From the NCBI GenBank assembly GCA_050246795.1, contig JBFWVJ010000001.1, forward strand, positions 124,001 to 188,000: a stretch of 64,000 bases of DNA. The letters are read 5' to 3'. Below the pieces are notes generated by a model, which saw nothing but the letters and a program-made list of their open reading frames with translations, was not told the DNA's origin and made no database searches. Source of the stretch: JBFWVJ01 sp050246795 (GTDB lineage Bacteria > Patescibacteriota > Gracilibacteria > JAUYGZ01). The translations under genes were made by a program, and so were the position numbers. Positions 9,001-16,747 of this stretch are shown here, one piece after another (position 1 is the stretch's first letter; each line of letters begins with the position of its first letter).

Positions 9001-11172
9001 TTCACGGTGAATGGTAACCTCGCCTACAATCCTACGGGATGGTATGTAACGGGGAGCGGTGCTATGAGAACGATCTATTTGTATGGGAACTTTTCTTACA
9101 CGACAGGGGTCGGTGCCACTTTTGGTCTTTCAAATCTGACGCTTCGCATGACTGGAACGAACGAACAGACGATCAGTAAGTCGGCAGTTGCCTTTTTCGG
9201 AGCAGGCCTCGTGATCGATAAACCTTCCGGGTCTGTTGGTTTTGCTTCTGATTTCTCCTTCTCAAATCCTAGTAGTGTGACGATCCTGGATGGAACTCTC
9301 TCCCTTAACGGATTCTCTTGGACTATGACGGGTATTTCTTTCTCAAATGAAGGAATTCTGGAATTGCAGGGGGATGAAACGATTACCGGATTGACTCCAG
9401 ATATTAATTCTGGCACGTGGGTTTATGGGGGAGACGGCGCTGCCGGTTCTACTACTTTCACAATAAATGATTTTGGAGCGACAGATTATCACAATATCAT
9501 TATCGCAGGTGACGCTACGGAAACTTTCGAACAAGAAGCGGCGACTGTGATCGCCAATACGCTGCAAGTGACTTCCGGAACCTATGCTCAAAACGGCTTT
9601 GATACAGAGGTGAATGGAGCGAATACCTTGATCATCGATGGAGGGACCTACGAACAAGGAGACAATCTTTTGACGGTGGAAGGAACCCTGCAAGTATTAA
9701 ACAGTGGTATCTTCAATGGTTCGAACACCGGTGCGATGATCGATGTGAACGGAGATGTTGATCTTCAGGTGACGGCTGATACAGTCCGACTTACTTCCGG
9801 CACGATGACCGTGGCGGGAGACTGGACGAACGCGATGGCCACCGGATTTGATCACAACGAAGGAACGGTTCAGTTCGATACTTCCGCGGCAGCGGCGATC
9901 AATGGCTCGACGGTTTGGTATAATGTCACGATCGATGAAGCAACTGGGAAAACTCTTACCTTCGAAGCCGGAGAAATCCAAACCTTTGAAACGGGAGGAA
10001 CTCTCAGTGCCACCGGTACTTCCGGAAACCTGATCGAATTCGTTTCGAGTGATGCGGGGGTTACGCAATGGGAAATTACTCATGTTGATGAAAATACCGG
10101 CAACCTTTCTTATGTCAGTGTTACTGACGGAGGATGTACGGCTTCAGAAGATCTGCACCTTACGGATTCAGTTAACGGCGGTAATAATGAGAGCTGTTGG
10201 ATCTTTGTTGGAGGGCCGACCGTCCCAGCGGCGATCATCGATCTCAGCGCCATCGGAGCGAATTCCGAAGTGGCCCTCACTTGGTCCGCGCCAGCAGATG
10301 GTGGATCAGCTATCACCGACTACATCGTCGAGTACGGAGCCACAGCTGGTTTCCCTGGCAACGCCCAAGTGTTCAGTGATGGAGTTTCTGCGAGTACAGG
10401 CGCGACGGTGACAGGGCTGGTGAATGCCACCAACTATTCCTTCCGAGTGGCAGCGGTGAATGCGATTGGTACCGGCCCGTATTCCAATATCGATACGGCG
10501 ACGCCTGGCGCGGGCGCTGGTGGTTCTGAAGATACTGATATTACGGTCGATATTACTGACTTCCTTTCTTTTTCTATCCAGAATCTCTCTGTGGGAGATG
10601 AACCTTCTGGAGACCAGCCGTTTGGTGCTGGGGCCCAGATAACGGGACTGACGACGTCGGGTTCCAATGCCTACGCTTTGACCGGTGAATTTGGTTCGCC
10701 GGTGTATACTCAATTGTTGGCGAGTACCAACTCCGGCGATGGGTATAGTGTGACGACCTATGCTTCCAATACTGATGGCCGAACCAATGCGTTGTTGAGA
10801 GTTGGTGGGACGCCTGGGAATCCAGGAGATGAAATCCCCGATACCCTGACTCGTCTAGCACCAGCGCAAGGGGCCAATGATTCGCTTTCGGTTTCGGCTG
10901 ATACCGGTCTGGCTTTCCGCTTGATCGACGCGAGTACTGATCCTTCCATCCGCGAAACGGATGAGGATACTCAATGGGGAGACAACGATACCAACAATGC
11001 ATTATGGGCCGCTTTCCCGTTGGGATCAGGGGCAGCGCGGGTCATTTACAGCACCATGAACTTCAGCCTGAATGATACCGTGGCCTATATCAACTGGTTC
11101 GTGGGAATTAGCGCTTCACAGCAGTCTGGTTCTTATACCGGGCAGGTGACATTTGCGGCGAGTGTGAACTAG
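6001..11172 (+). CDS. Giant secreted beta-helix-like protein with FN3 and WxL-like domains
   Basis: 1723 residues. Residues 1-38 are a signal peptide or membrane anchor (RYLFLLFLLVGLFSGSFLY). Residues 40-1380 are Gly/Thr/Ser-rich repeats, such as GTFTADTSTVDFNGSG, GTLTVDGSLTM and GGTFNDFTK. These resemble filamentous right-handed beta-helix adhesins, but the spacing is irregular. Two segments of about 90 residues (bases 8395-8670 and 8980-9255) are a clear internal duplication. One fibronectin type III domain lies at about 1406-1502 (ITDYIVEYG, YSFRVAAVNAIGTGPYSN). The WxL-like C-terminal domain is at about 1510-1723, ending SGSYTGQVTFAASVN. An extracellular stalk or adhesin held at the surface by its C-terminus is the likely role; no catalytic motif is visible. 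Confidence 0.85.
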   Translation: MRKPSFSVRYLFLLFLLVGLFSGSFLYRSFEGERVFADIADVTGTCRQSDNSTNCADSQTVRIAINGVLDPITGTTASGGWSITGVDIFSGDVLTVFVDGVAEANEAVAVTKYDGTGDVSGVELIESHLTIGSDDNATITNADLALYDNSVSGDEDIFFEVDANNDLVVDDEGGHDVKLLLFVGSTYRPDSSGSGNVTTNDFQNDGTFVADGNTIFVSGDWLNTGTFTADTSTVDFNGSGTQSLISGGDSFATVTHSGSGTLQLAGALTVAPTFNNTAGTFDLNGYDWTMTGANLFNDGIVQLRGSEAVTMSTNDTNSGTWRYVGDGAGGLSTFGIISDFAVSGDYYHLIIDADPSETFDIGNTLTVNGDFSVLSGAFDQLVDNVSVSGNLALSDATYTQGSGTLTVDGSLTMTVGSVFDGSDTGAAIDVNGNNVTIAGSFTSTSGTFSFSGQGFGTGGASFLHNNGTVIFDRSGDFAVQTIDGGTFNDFTKSTSDEGQELVFSSANTFTFVGDLILQGGGSNFLTIQGNAGQWTLDAQGGRTVSRLVVRDSNNISDTIDARGTNSSSLGNNFNWLFEGGSFGRVFNDEGVTPLTVTTYTVRVAVNGVDGPSVDINSNGEFDLSGLSFSNGDLLTFYLEDEAPDAVTVILASGTSLDSQVHLYQDRLIARSENPSVPITNAHLTTAWVTGETDAFGNAGDVGIIYQMSSGEITIQSSRELFISSGTNYQPEANVNIGSGGIDINGAFTMGSNLINVSGDWDATGGTSTSSGTVHFNGSGQTIMANEQAFQHVTISGIGIKTITSDFTVNGNLAYNPGGWYVTGSGAMRTISLYGNFSYTAAVGSTFGLSNLTLQMVGTNEQAISKSPTEFFSSPLVIDKPSGSVTLLSNFAINSPFTLTSGDVVLDTFVLTANGATTVSSGTISSSTGGSLVAASSYTQTNGDVTLTGGGTVSVQGDFNISGGTLNTVNFYGAGGALTQSGGTLTDVTIASSGIKTIASDFTVNGNLAYNPTGWYVTGSGAMRTIYLYGNFSYTTGVGATFGLSNLTLRMTGTNEQTISKSAVAFFGAGLVIDKPSGSVGFASDFSFSNPSSVTILDGTLSLNGFSWTMTGISFSNEGILELQGDETITGLTPDINSGTWVYGGDGAAGSTTFTINDFGATDYHNIIIAGDATETFEQEAATVIANTLQVTSGTYAQNGFDTEVNGANTLIIDGGTYEQGDNLLTVEGTLQVLNSGIFNGSNTGAMIDVNGDVDLQVTADTVRLTSGTMTVAGDWTNAMATGFDHNEGTVQFDTSAAAAINGSTVWYNVTIDEATGKTLTFEAGEIQTFETGGTLSATGTSGNLIEFVSSDAGVTQWEITHVDENTGNLSYVSVTDGGCTASEDLHLTDSVNGGNNESCWIFVGGPTVPAAIIDLSAIGANSEVALTWSAPADGGSAITDYIVEYGATAGFPGNAQVFSDGVSASTGATVTGLVNATNYSFRVAAVNAIGTGPYSNIDTATPGAGAGGSEDTDITVDITDFLSFSIQNLSVGDEPSGDQPFGAGAQITGLTTSGSNAYALTGEFGSPVYTQLLASTNSGDGYSVTTYASNTDGRTNALLRVGGTPGNPGDEIPDTLTRLAPAQGANDSLSVSADTGLAFRLIDASTDPSIRETDEDTQWGDNDTNNALWAAFPLGSGAARVIYSTMNFSLNDTVAYINWFVGISASQQSGSYTGQVTFAASVN
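8395..9255 (+). repeat. Internal duplication in the 1723-residue protein gene
   Basis: Bases 8395-8670 and 8980-9255 encode two versions of one segment of about 90 residues. Both contain SDFTVNGNLAYNP, GWYVTGSGAMRTI, FGLSNLTL, GTNEQ and LVIDKPSGSV. Many third positions differ, so the copy is not very recent. Confidence 0.8.
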
Positions 11173-11266
11173 GGGGAAGGGTACGGACGGTACGGAGGGT
11201 GCGGAGGGTGCGAAGGGCGGAATGCGGAAGGCAATAGAGTACCAGGAGTGCGGCGAGTGTGAACTA
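11154..11266. repeat. 9-bp-type repeat block bracketed by an 18-bp direct repeat of the gene end
   Basis: TGCGGCGAGTGTGAACTA occurs at 11154-11171 (the end of the coding region plus the first two stop bases) and again, exactly, at 11249-11266. Between them lie degenerate units of the type GGTACGGAGGGTGCGGAGG. The second copy looks like the original gene end. This suggests that the block arrived with a duplication of the adjoining bases, either a target-site duplication or a tandem slippage product. Confidence 0.7.
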
Positions 11267-11311
11267 ATTCGAGACGATTGGGAAATAGGAGACGATTGGG
11301 ATGATAAGGAA

Positions 11312-11337
11312 GAGGCAGGAAACTGCCTCTTTTTTTT
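11312..11337 (+). terminator. Intrinsic terminator, GAGGC-type family
   Basis: Stem GAGGCAG / CTGCCTC, loop GAAA, then eight T, after the 1723-residue protein gene. Confidence 0.9.
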
Positions 11338-11349
11338 GTCCATGTTTGT

Positions 11350-11378
11350 TTGAAGAAAAAGTCAATGTCTGGTATACT
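11350..11378 (+). promoter_or_regulatory. Promoter of the 1701-residue protein gene
   Basis: -35 TTGAAG (11350-11355), 17-bp spacer, and extended -10 TGGTATACT (11370-11378). It overlaps the ATG at 11350, so translation more likely begins at ATG 11407, 28 nt after the -10. Confidence 0.7.
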
Positions 11379-11406
11379 TTACAGAACATCATTTTTTCTT
11401 TCTTTC

Positions 11407-14400
11407 ATGAAATTCCGCCTTTCTTTTTTGCAGCCGGTTGTTGCTTTGGGGCTTCTTGTGGCCATTCTTTCCAGTGCGGTCATGTCCCAAAATGGACTCT
11501 CCAATTTTCTTTTTGGTTCATTCTTTTTGTTCCCTGGAGAGGAAATAAATGATTCTTTCATGAGTGCTCCTCATCCTGTAGCGCCAGTTTTCGAAAAAAA
11601 CATCGGACAGTATCCAGACCATTCGTTCTTCCGGGTCGGAAAGGGGGCAAACCAGGTGAGCTTTCATTCTGGCGAGGTCCGCTTCGAAATGCAGCCTGAT
11701 CCAGAGCTTGCCCATTTGGAAACGGTTGTTTTTTCTCAGCGTTTTCTTGGTGCTCGAGATGAGGTCACTCCACGTGGACAAGGCCTCTTGCCCGGTAAGT
11801 TTAATTATCTGAGAGGAAAGAATGAGCAGTCATTTACGGATGTTCCTGTTTTTGAGGCGGTTCGATATGACGAGCTCTATCCTGGAGTGGATATGGAGTA
11901 TTTGAGCGTGGGGTCCCGTCTGAAGTACCAGTACGAGCTGGAAGCAGGAGTGTCTCCGGAGGTGATTCAGGCCGCGTACAGTGCCCGCCTGATTTCTGAA
12001 GATTCATCTCATACCGTCGCTTTGCAAATCCAAGATGATGGTTCCTTGAAGGTGCAATCGGGTGGGGTGACTTTTTTCGAGGGGGCTCCCTACACCTATC
12101 AAATGATAGAGGGGAAAAAAATCGAGCGTCCTTCCTGGTTTGTCTTAAAGGGTGAGGGGCGATATGGGTTTGAGGTCGATGGAGTAGATGCGAGATATCC
12201 CTTGGTGATCGATCCTGGGGTACCCTACAGTACTTACCTCAGTGGTCTTGGTCTCCTCGTGGAGGTGGATCGGGACGATTCAGACTTTGTGTATATCGCA
12301 GGGATGACCGCTTCCTCATTGCTCGCTGGTGCTGTGGGACACAATGGAAATAATGATGGCTATGTCCTCAAGATGGATCCCACTCAATCGGGAGCATCCA
12401 GCTTGGTCTATGCTACCTATATCGGTACCGCGATCAACGATGGGATCAGTGATATGGAGGTTATTCGTTCGACCGGAGAGGTGATCGCTGGAGGATTTAC
12501 TGATGGTGCTACTGCTTTCCCCACTACCGCGGGTGCCTATATTGAGAATTCAGACACGACGGGAAATTATAGAGGATTTGCTTTGCGGTTGAATTCTGCG
12601 GGGAACGCGCTGTCGGCTTCGACACTGATTGGTGGTGAGGCTACGAATTCCGGAGAAAGCTCAGTCTTGGGAGTAGCGGTTTCCAGCACGGGCAGGGTAG
12701 CTGTGACCGGAGGGACAAATGATATTTCCTTCCGTCGAACCACGGGGGCTGACAACTACGGTTGGACCTGTAGTCCACCTGATATTCCTTCGGAAAACCC
12801 CGCTTGTGCGTTTACTGTCGGGGGAAGAAGCTATATGTATGTCATGGAGCTTAACTCCGGCCTGAGTGGCCTGGTTTCTTCAGGGTCGATCATGAACGGT
12901 GTCGGGATCGATGTGGAGTATGATGAGGGTGATCAGCTCTATGCTCTGGGGAAAGAAGGCTCTCTGGGATATCCGAAGACGATTTCATTTAGTGATGATT
13001 CATTGGGAGTTGTGCTCATGACGCTTTCTGCCGGAGTAGCCTCAAATGGAGTGCAACTGGCAGTCAATGCATTTGCTGACGAAAATAATTTTGATTATAC
13101 TGGCGGCCATATTGCGCAACGAAGCCCGACATCTCCTTGGCCGGATATGGATGATTTTCCCAGTGCGAGCGGAGTGGTCGTTGCTGGAAATTTGAACTCC
13201 AATGAGACGGGTTTGGTTCCTACTCTAGGGGTGTATGATGATGGGAGCTCAGGATCCAATATCGGTCTGTACGTCATGAATGGAAGCACCAAAACACTCG
13301 CGACTTATGTCGGTGAGAGTTCGAGTCGAATTCTTGGAGTCGCTACGGATAGTAGTGGCACGATCACCGTCGTGGGTGAGACGGAAAACGCATCTTTTCC
13401 GGTGGTGAATGCTTTTCAGGGAACCAAAGCTAGTGCTGGTTTAGGTGATGATGGGTTTGTGTTTCAACTGAATTCAGCTGGAACAGACGCTATCTATTCC
13501 ACCTATTTCGGAGGGACGGGAGAAGATGAAATTCGGGATGTGGTGATGTTTGAGGATGGCGTCGTGGCATTTTCCGGATCTACCGCTTCGTCAGACTTTG
13601 AAATTATTGCAGGGACTGCATATGATGCGACCTATACGATCACAGACGGATTCTTTTCGACCCTGAGTCGAACCTTTGTTCCTGGCAATCTCCAGGTGAC
13701 TGATAATCTCAACGGAACCATTACGCTCGACTGGGACGGTATCGATGGGGTGGGAGTAGACGATGAGGGAGAGCCGGTCGTGGATTATGTCATCCAGTAC
13801 AATGATTATACGGTGGACAATGAATGTACTACAGAGGGGGATTGGGTCACCTACGTAGATGGTGTGAGCACCGCTACCAATGTGATCATCGGAGATCCTC
13901 CCCTGACCGAGGGAGATGCCTATTGCTTTCGGGTGCGAGGTGTTGGAGGTTCCGGAGGACTGGTAGCGGGCCCATTTACCGCTGCTTCCGCACAAGAAGT
14001 GCTCGACCCCGCGCCCTCTTCCGCCCAGACCGTCGAATTGCACGTGATCGATATGAATTATGACGGCAATGATATGGTGGCGGGAATTACCGATATGGAC
14101 TCGGGAGGAGCGAATGACTACACGCCTTTTAGCCACACTGCCGCAGGGAATCAGTCCGGTGCACGCGGGTATACCAATCTCCTGGCAATGACACAGAGTA
14201 CGATCACGCTCGATACCACGATCAATCTGACCGGAGCGAGTACGCTTTCTCTGGGAGATGATGAGCTTTCCGGTGAGATCAACCTTCCTTCACCGGTTGT
14301 GGTTTATGGAGTTTCCAACACAAAGTTTGCGGTATCTAGCAATGGGTTTGTCGTGCTGGATGGTGGAGATGGAGTCATCGATGCTGGCAGTAATGGTTGT

Positions 14401-16512
14401 TGTGATGGACCCATTCCTATTGAAAACCAGATCATCGGATCTGACGATATCCTCATCGCTGGGGCTTGGGCGGATCTCTCCCCAAATGTGTCCGGAACTA
14501 TTTCTCATGGTGCAGATGGAGATGACGCGAGTCTTTATGTCATAGCTTTCGATGCCGTGCCCACTTTCAATGGCAATGAAACCGTCAGTTTTCAGATCAA
14601 GCTCGGAGAGGCGAGTGGAGGACCGGCCTCTGAGCCTGGGGCTGTTTCTGATTTGGCTGCTACCTCAGGACAGGACACACAGGTGCCTTTGACCTGGTCG
14701 GCCCCTGCGTCCAACGGTGATCCGATCACCGATTATATCGTCGAGTATGGCGCGACTTCCGGATTCCCCGGGAATGCGCAGGTTTTCAGTGATGGTGTTT
14801 CAGCCAGTACCGGAGCCACTGTGACGGGTCTCACCAATGGCACGCAGTATTCCTTCCGGGTCTTCGCGGTCAATGGGATTGGCACCGGGCTCTCCTCAAA
14901 CGTCGCAACGGCGACTCCGCAGGGGGTGGTGGCATCTGTTCAAATTCACGCGATCGATCTCAACTACGATGGTAATACTATGACGGCAGGTATCACCGAT
15001 GGTGTCGTGGGAGGAGGGAATGACTATACTCCTTTTCATCTGAGCTCAGCTGGGTCGGTTTCCGGAGCACGTGAGTACACCAATGCCCTGTCGATGACGG
15101 AATCAACCATTGCGCTCGACAGCACGATCAATCTGACGGCCCCAACCACGCTCACCCTGGATGATGATGAGCGTTCATATCCCGCGACTAATCTCCCCTT
15201 TCCGGTGACGATTTATGGACAAGTGAATACCAAATTCCTGGTCGCCGCCAATGGCTTTATCATCCTGGATGGTGGTGATGGTGACATCACTGATATCGAT
15301 AATGTGTATAGTTATTGTTGTGACGGTACGAATCCAATCGAGACTGCTGAAGCGTTATTCTTGTTGAATGATGACATCTTGATCGCTGGCGCCTGGTCGG
15401 ATTTGTCTCCAAACAACGGAGGGACGATTTCATACGGAGTGGACGCAGATGACAGCAATCTCTTCGTGATCGCCTTTGACAGTGTGCCGACTTTCGATGG
15501 CAATGAGACCGTCAGCTTTCAGATCAAGCTGGGGACACCGACTGCTGGTGCAAGCTTGCCCGACGCGATCAACAATCTAAACGCCATTGCTGGAAACACC
15601 CAAGTGACCCTTACCTGGACCGCCCCAGCCGACAACGGTTCAGCCATCACGGACTACATCGTGGAATACGGAGAAACTTCCGGATTTCCGGGGAATGCTC
15701 AAGTGTTTAGCGACGGAGTGAGCGCGAGTACGGGAGCGACGGTGACAGGCCTGACGAATGATACGGAATATTCGTTCCGAGTTGCCGCCGTGAATGGAGT
15801 AGGAACCGGTCCATATTCAAATGTTGACAGTGAGACTCCTACCGCTGGAGGCGGCCCCTCTTATACCTCCGAATCTGAAATCAACATCGACGTGAATGAC
15901 TTCCTTTCGTTCTCGATCGAAAACATCGCGGGAGGAGATGAGCCAGCCGGCAATCAGCCCTTCGGAGCAGGAGCTCAGATCACCGCCTTGGTTCCGAGCG
16001 GAGCTAACGCGTACGCGGTTTCCGGAAGCTTCGGTTCTCCGGTGTACACCCGACTGCAAACGACAACGAACTCCAATGACGGATACAATGTGATCGCCTA
16101 TGCCAGCAACACCGATGGACGAACCAACACGCTTCTCCGAACAGGAGGAAGCGCGACAACGGAAGCAGATGAGATCGAAGACACCCTCCAGCGAGTCCAG
16201 GGATCCCAAGTGGCCGGGAATACTTTGAATACATCGACTGACACGGGGATCGCCTTCCGCCTCCTGGACGCGAGCACGAGCTCGATTTTGAGAGAGTCGG
16301 ATGAAGACACCCAATGGGGAGACGGGGATGCCGGGACAGCCCTCTGGGCATCGTTCCCGCTCGGATCCGGAGCGGCACAGGTGATCTATGACACGCTGAG
16401 CTATAGCGCATCCGCCACCACTGCGTACATCAACTGGTTCGTGGGGATCAGCTCCAGCCAGCAGTCGGGATCGTATACGGGGCAGATTACGTTTACGGCA
16501 TCTGTCAATTAA
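11407..16512 (+). CDS. Giant secreted DUF7948/propeller protein with tandem FN3 and WxL-like domains
   Basis: 1701 residues from ATG 11407, chosen because the promoter overlaps the earlier ATG 11350 and because this start gives a signal peptide (MKFRLSFLQPVVALGLLVAI). DUF7948 lies at about residues 55-275 (FEKNIGQYPD, FNYLRG, YPGVDMEY, PLVIDPGV). It is followed by propeller-like SBBP-type repeats (YSTYFGGTGEDEIRDV) to about 750 and an FN3-like segment. Then a unit of a Ca-rich-looking beta domain (LNYDGN...NDYTPF...GNETVSFQIKLG) plus FN3 occurs twice in tandem, and the WxL-like domain (about 1488-1701) closes the protein. Two CCDG motifs sit at the same place in the two beta domains and may form disulfides. 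It is probably extracellular; the ligand is unknown. Confidence 0.85.
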   Translation: MKFRLSFLQPVVALGLLVAILSSAVMSQNGLSNFLFGSFFLFPGEEINDSFMSAPHPVAPVFEKNIGQYPDHSFFRVGKGANQVSFHSGEVRFEMQPDPELAHLETVVFSQRFLGARDEVTPRGQGLLPGKFNYLRGKNEQSFTDVPVFEAVRYDELYPGVDMEYLSVGSRLKYQYELEAGVSPEVIQAAYSARLISEDSSHTVALQIQDDGSLKVQSGGVTFFEGAPYTYQMIEGKKIERPSWFVLKGEGRYGFEVDGVDARYPLVIDPGVPYSTYLSGLGLLVEVDRDDSDFVYIAGMTASSLLAGAVGHNGNNDGYVLKMDPTQSGASSLVYATYIGTAINDGISDMEVIRSTGEVIAGGFTDGATAFPTTAGAYIENSDTTGNYRGFALRLNSAGNALSASTLIGGEATNSGESSVLGVAVSSTGRVAVTGGTNDISFRRTTGADNYGWTCSPPDIPSENPACAFTVGGRSYMYVMELNSGLSGLVSSGSIMNGVGIDVEYDEGDQLYALGKEGSLGYPKTISFSDDSLGVVLMTLSAGVASNGVQLAVNAFADENNFDYTGGHIAQRSPTSPWPDMDDFPSASGVVVAGNLNSNETGLVPTLGVYDDGSSGSNIGLYVMNGSTKTLATYVGESSSRILGVATDSSGTITVVGETENASFPVVNAFQGTKASAGLGDDGFVFQLNSAGTDAIYSTYFGGTGEDEIRDVVMFEDGVVAFSGSTASSDFEIIAGTAYDATYTITDGFFSTLSRTFVPGNLQVTDNLNGTITLDWDGIDGVGVDDEGEPVVDYVIQYNDYTVDNECTTEGDWVTYVDGVSTATNVIIGDPPLTEGDAYCFRVRGVGGSGGLVAGPFTAASAQEVLDPAPSSAQTVELHVIDMNYDGNDMVAGITDMDSGGANDYTPFSHTAAGNQSGARGYTNLLAMTQSTITLDTTINLTGASTLSLGDDELSGEINLPSPVVVYGVSNTKFAVSSNGFVVLDGGDGVIDAGSNGCCDGPIPIENQIIGSDDILIAGAWADLSPNVSGTISHGADGDDASLYVIAFDAVPTFNGNETVSFQIKLGEASGGPASEPGAVSDLAATSGQDTQVPLTWSAPASNGDPITDYIVEYGATSGFPGNAQVFSDGVSASTGATVTGLTNGTQYSFRVFAVNGIGTGLSSNVATATPQGVVASVQIHAIDLNYDGNTMTAGITDGVVGGGNDYTPFHLSSAGSVSGAREYTNALSMTESTIALDSTINLTAPTTLTLDDDERSYPATNLPFPVTIYGQVNTKFLVAANGFIILDGGDGDITDIDNVYSYCCDGTNPIETAEALFLLNDDILIAGAWSDLSPNNGGTISYGVDADDSNLFVIAFDSVPTFDGNETVSFQIKLGTPTAGASLPDAINNLNAIAGNTQVTLTWTAPADNGSAITDYIVEYGETSGFPGNAQVFSDGVSASTGATVTGLTNDTEYSFRVAAVNGVGTGPYSNVDSETPTAGGGPSYTSESEINIDVNDFLSFSIENIAGGDEPAGNQPFGAGAQITALVPSGANAYAVSGSFGSPVYTRLQTTTNSNDGYNVIAYASNTDGRTNTLLRTGGSATTEADEIEDTLQRVQGSQVAGNTLNTSTDTGIAFRLLDASTSSILRESDEDTQWGDGDAGTALWASFPLGSGAAQVIYDTLSYSASATTAYINWFVGISSSQQSGSYTGQITFTASVN
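14035..15845 (+). repeat. Tandem duplication of a beta domain plus FN3 module
   Basis: Bases 14035-14925 and 14936-15845 each encode one beta domain (start VELHVIDMNYDGN or VQIHAIDLNYDGN, end NETVSFQIKLG) and one FN3 domain (ITDYIVEYG). Synonymous differences are common. Confidence 0.8.
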
Positions 16513-16566
16513 AGGTTGGGAGGGCGCGTAGGGTTGGATGGATGCAAAATGCAATTTAACTCACAA

Positions 16567-16590
16567 AAGAGCCTGGAAACGGGCTTTTTT
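16567..16590 (+). terminator. Intrinsic terminator
   Basis: AAGAGCC pairs with GGCTTTT (one G.T pair) around a short loop containing GGAAAC, followed by a T run. It is a diverged member of the terminator family found behind the other WxL-like genes. Confidence 0.7.
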
Positions 16591-16692
16591 GAGTGAGGGA
16601 TGTACCCTTTCCGGGAACTTTTCCACCGTTCAGAATGACCATCATCACAGCATATCACTTCTAGGAGACAAGTGTATGTCCGAGCATATTGA

Positions 16693-16721
16693 TTGAACAT
16701 CTAATAAGATTAAGGTATTGT
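16693..16721 (+). promoter_or_regulatory. Promoter of the 737-residue protein gene
   Basis: -35 TTGAAC (16693-16698), 17-bp spacer, -10 TATTGT (16716-16721), 27 nt before ATG 16748. Confidence 0.6.
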
Positions 16722-16747
16722 GATCTGAATTACTATTTATATTGGTC

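Noticed and set aside
15817..16554. Minus-strand frame of 245 codons opposite the end of the 1701-residue protein
   Set aside because: Antisense shadow of the conserved WxL-like domain; no family features, no leader.
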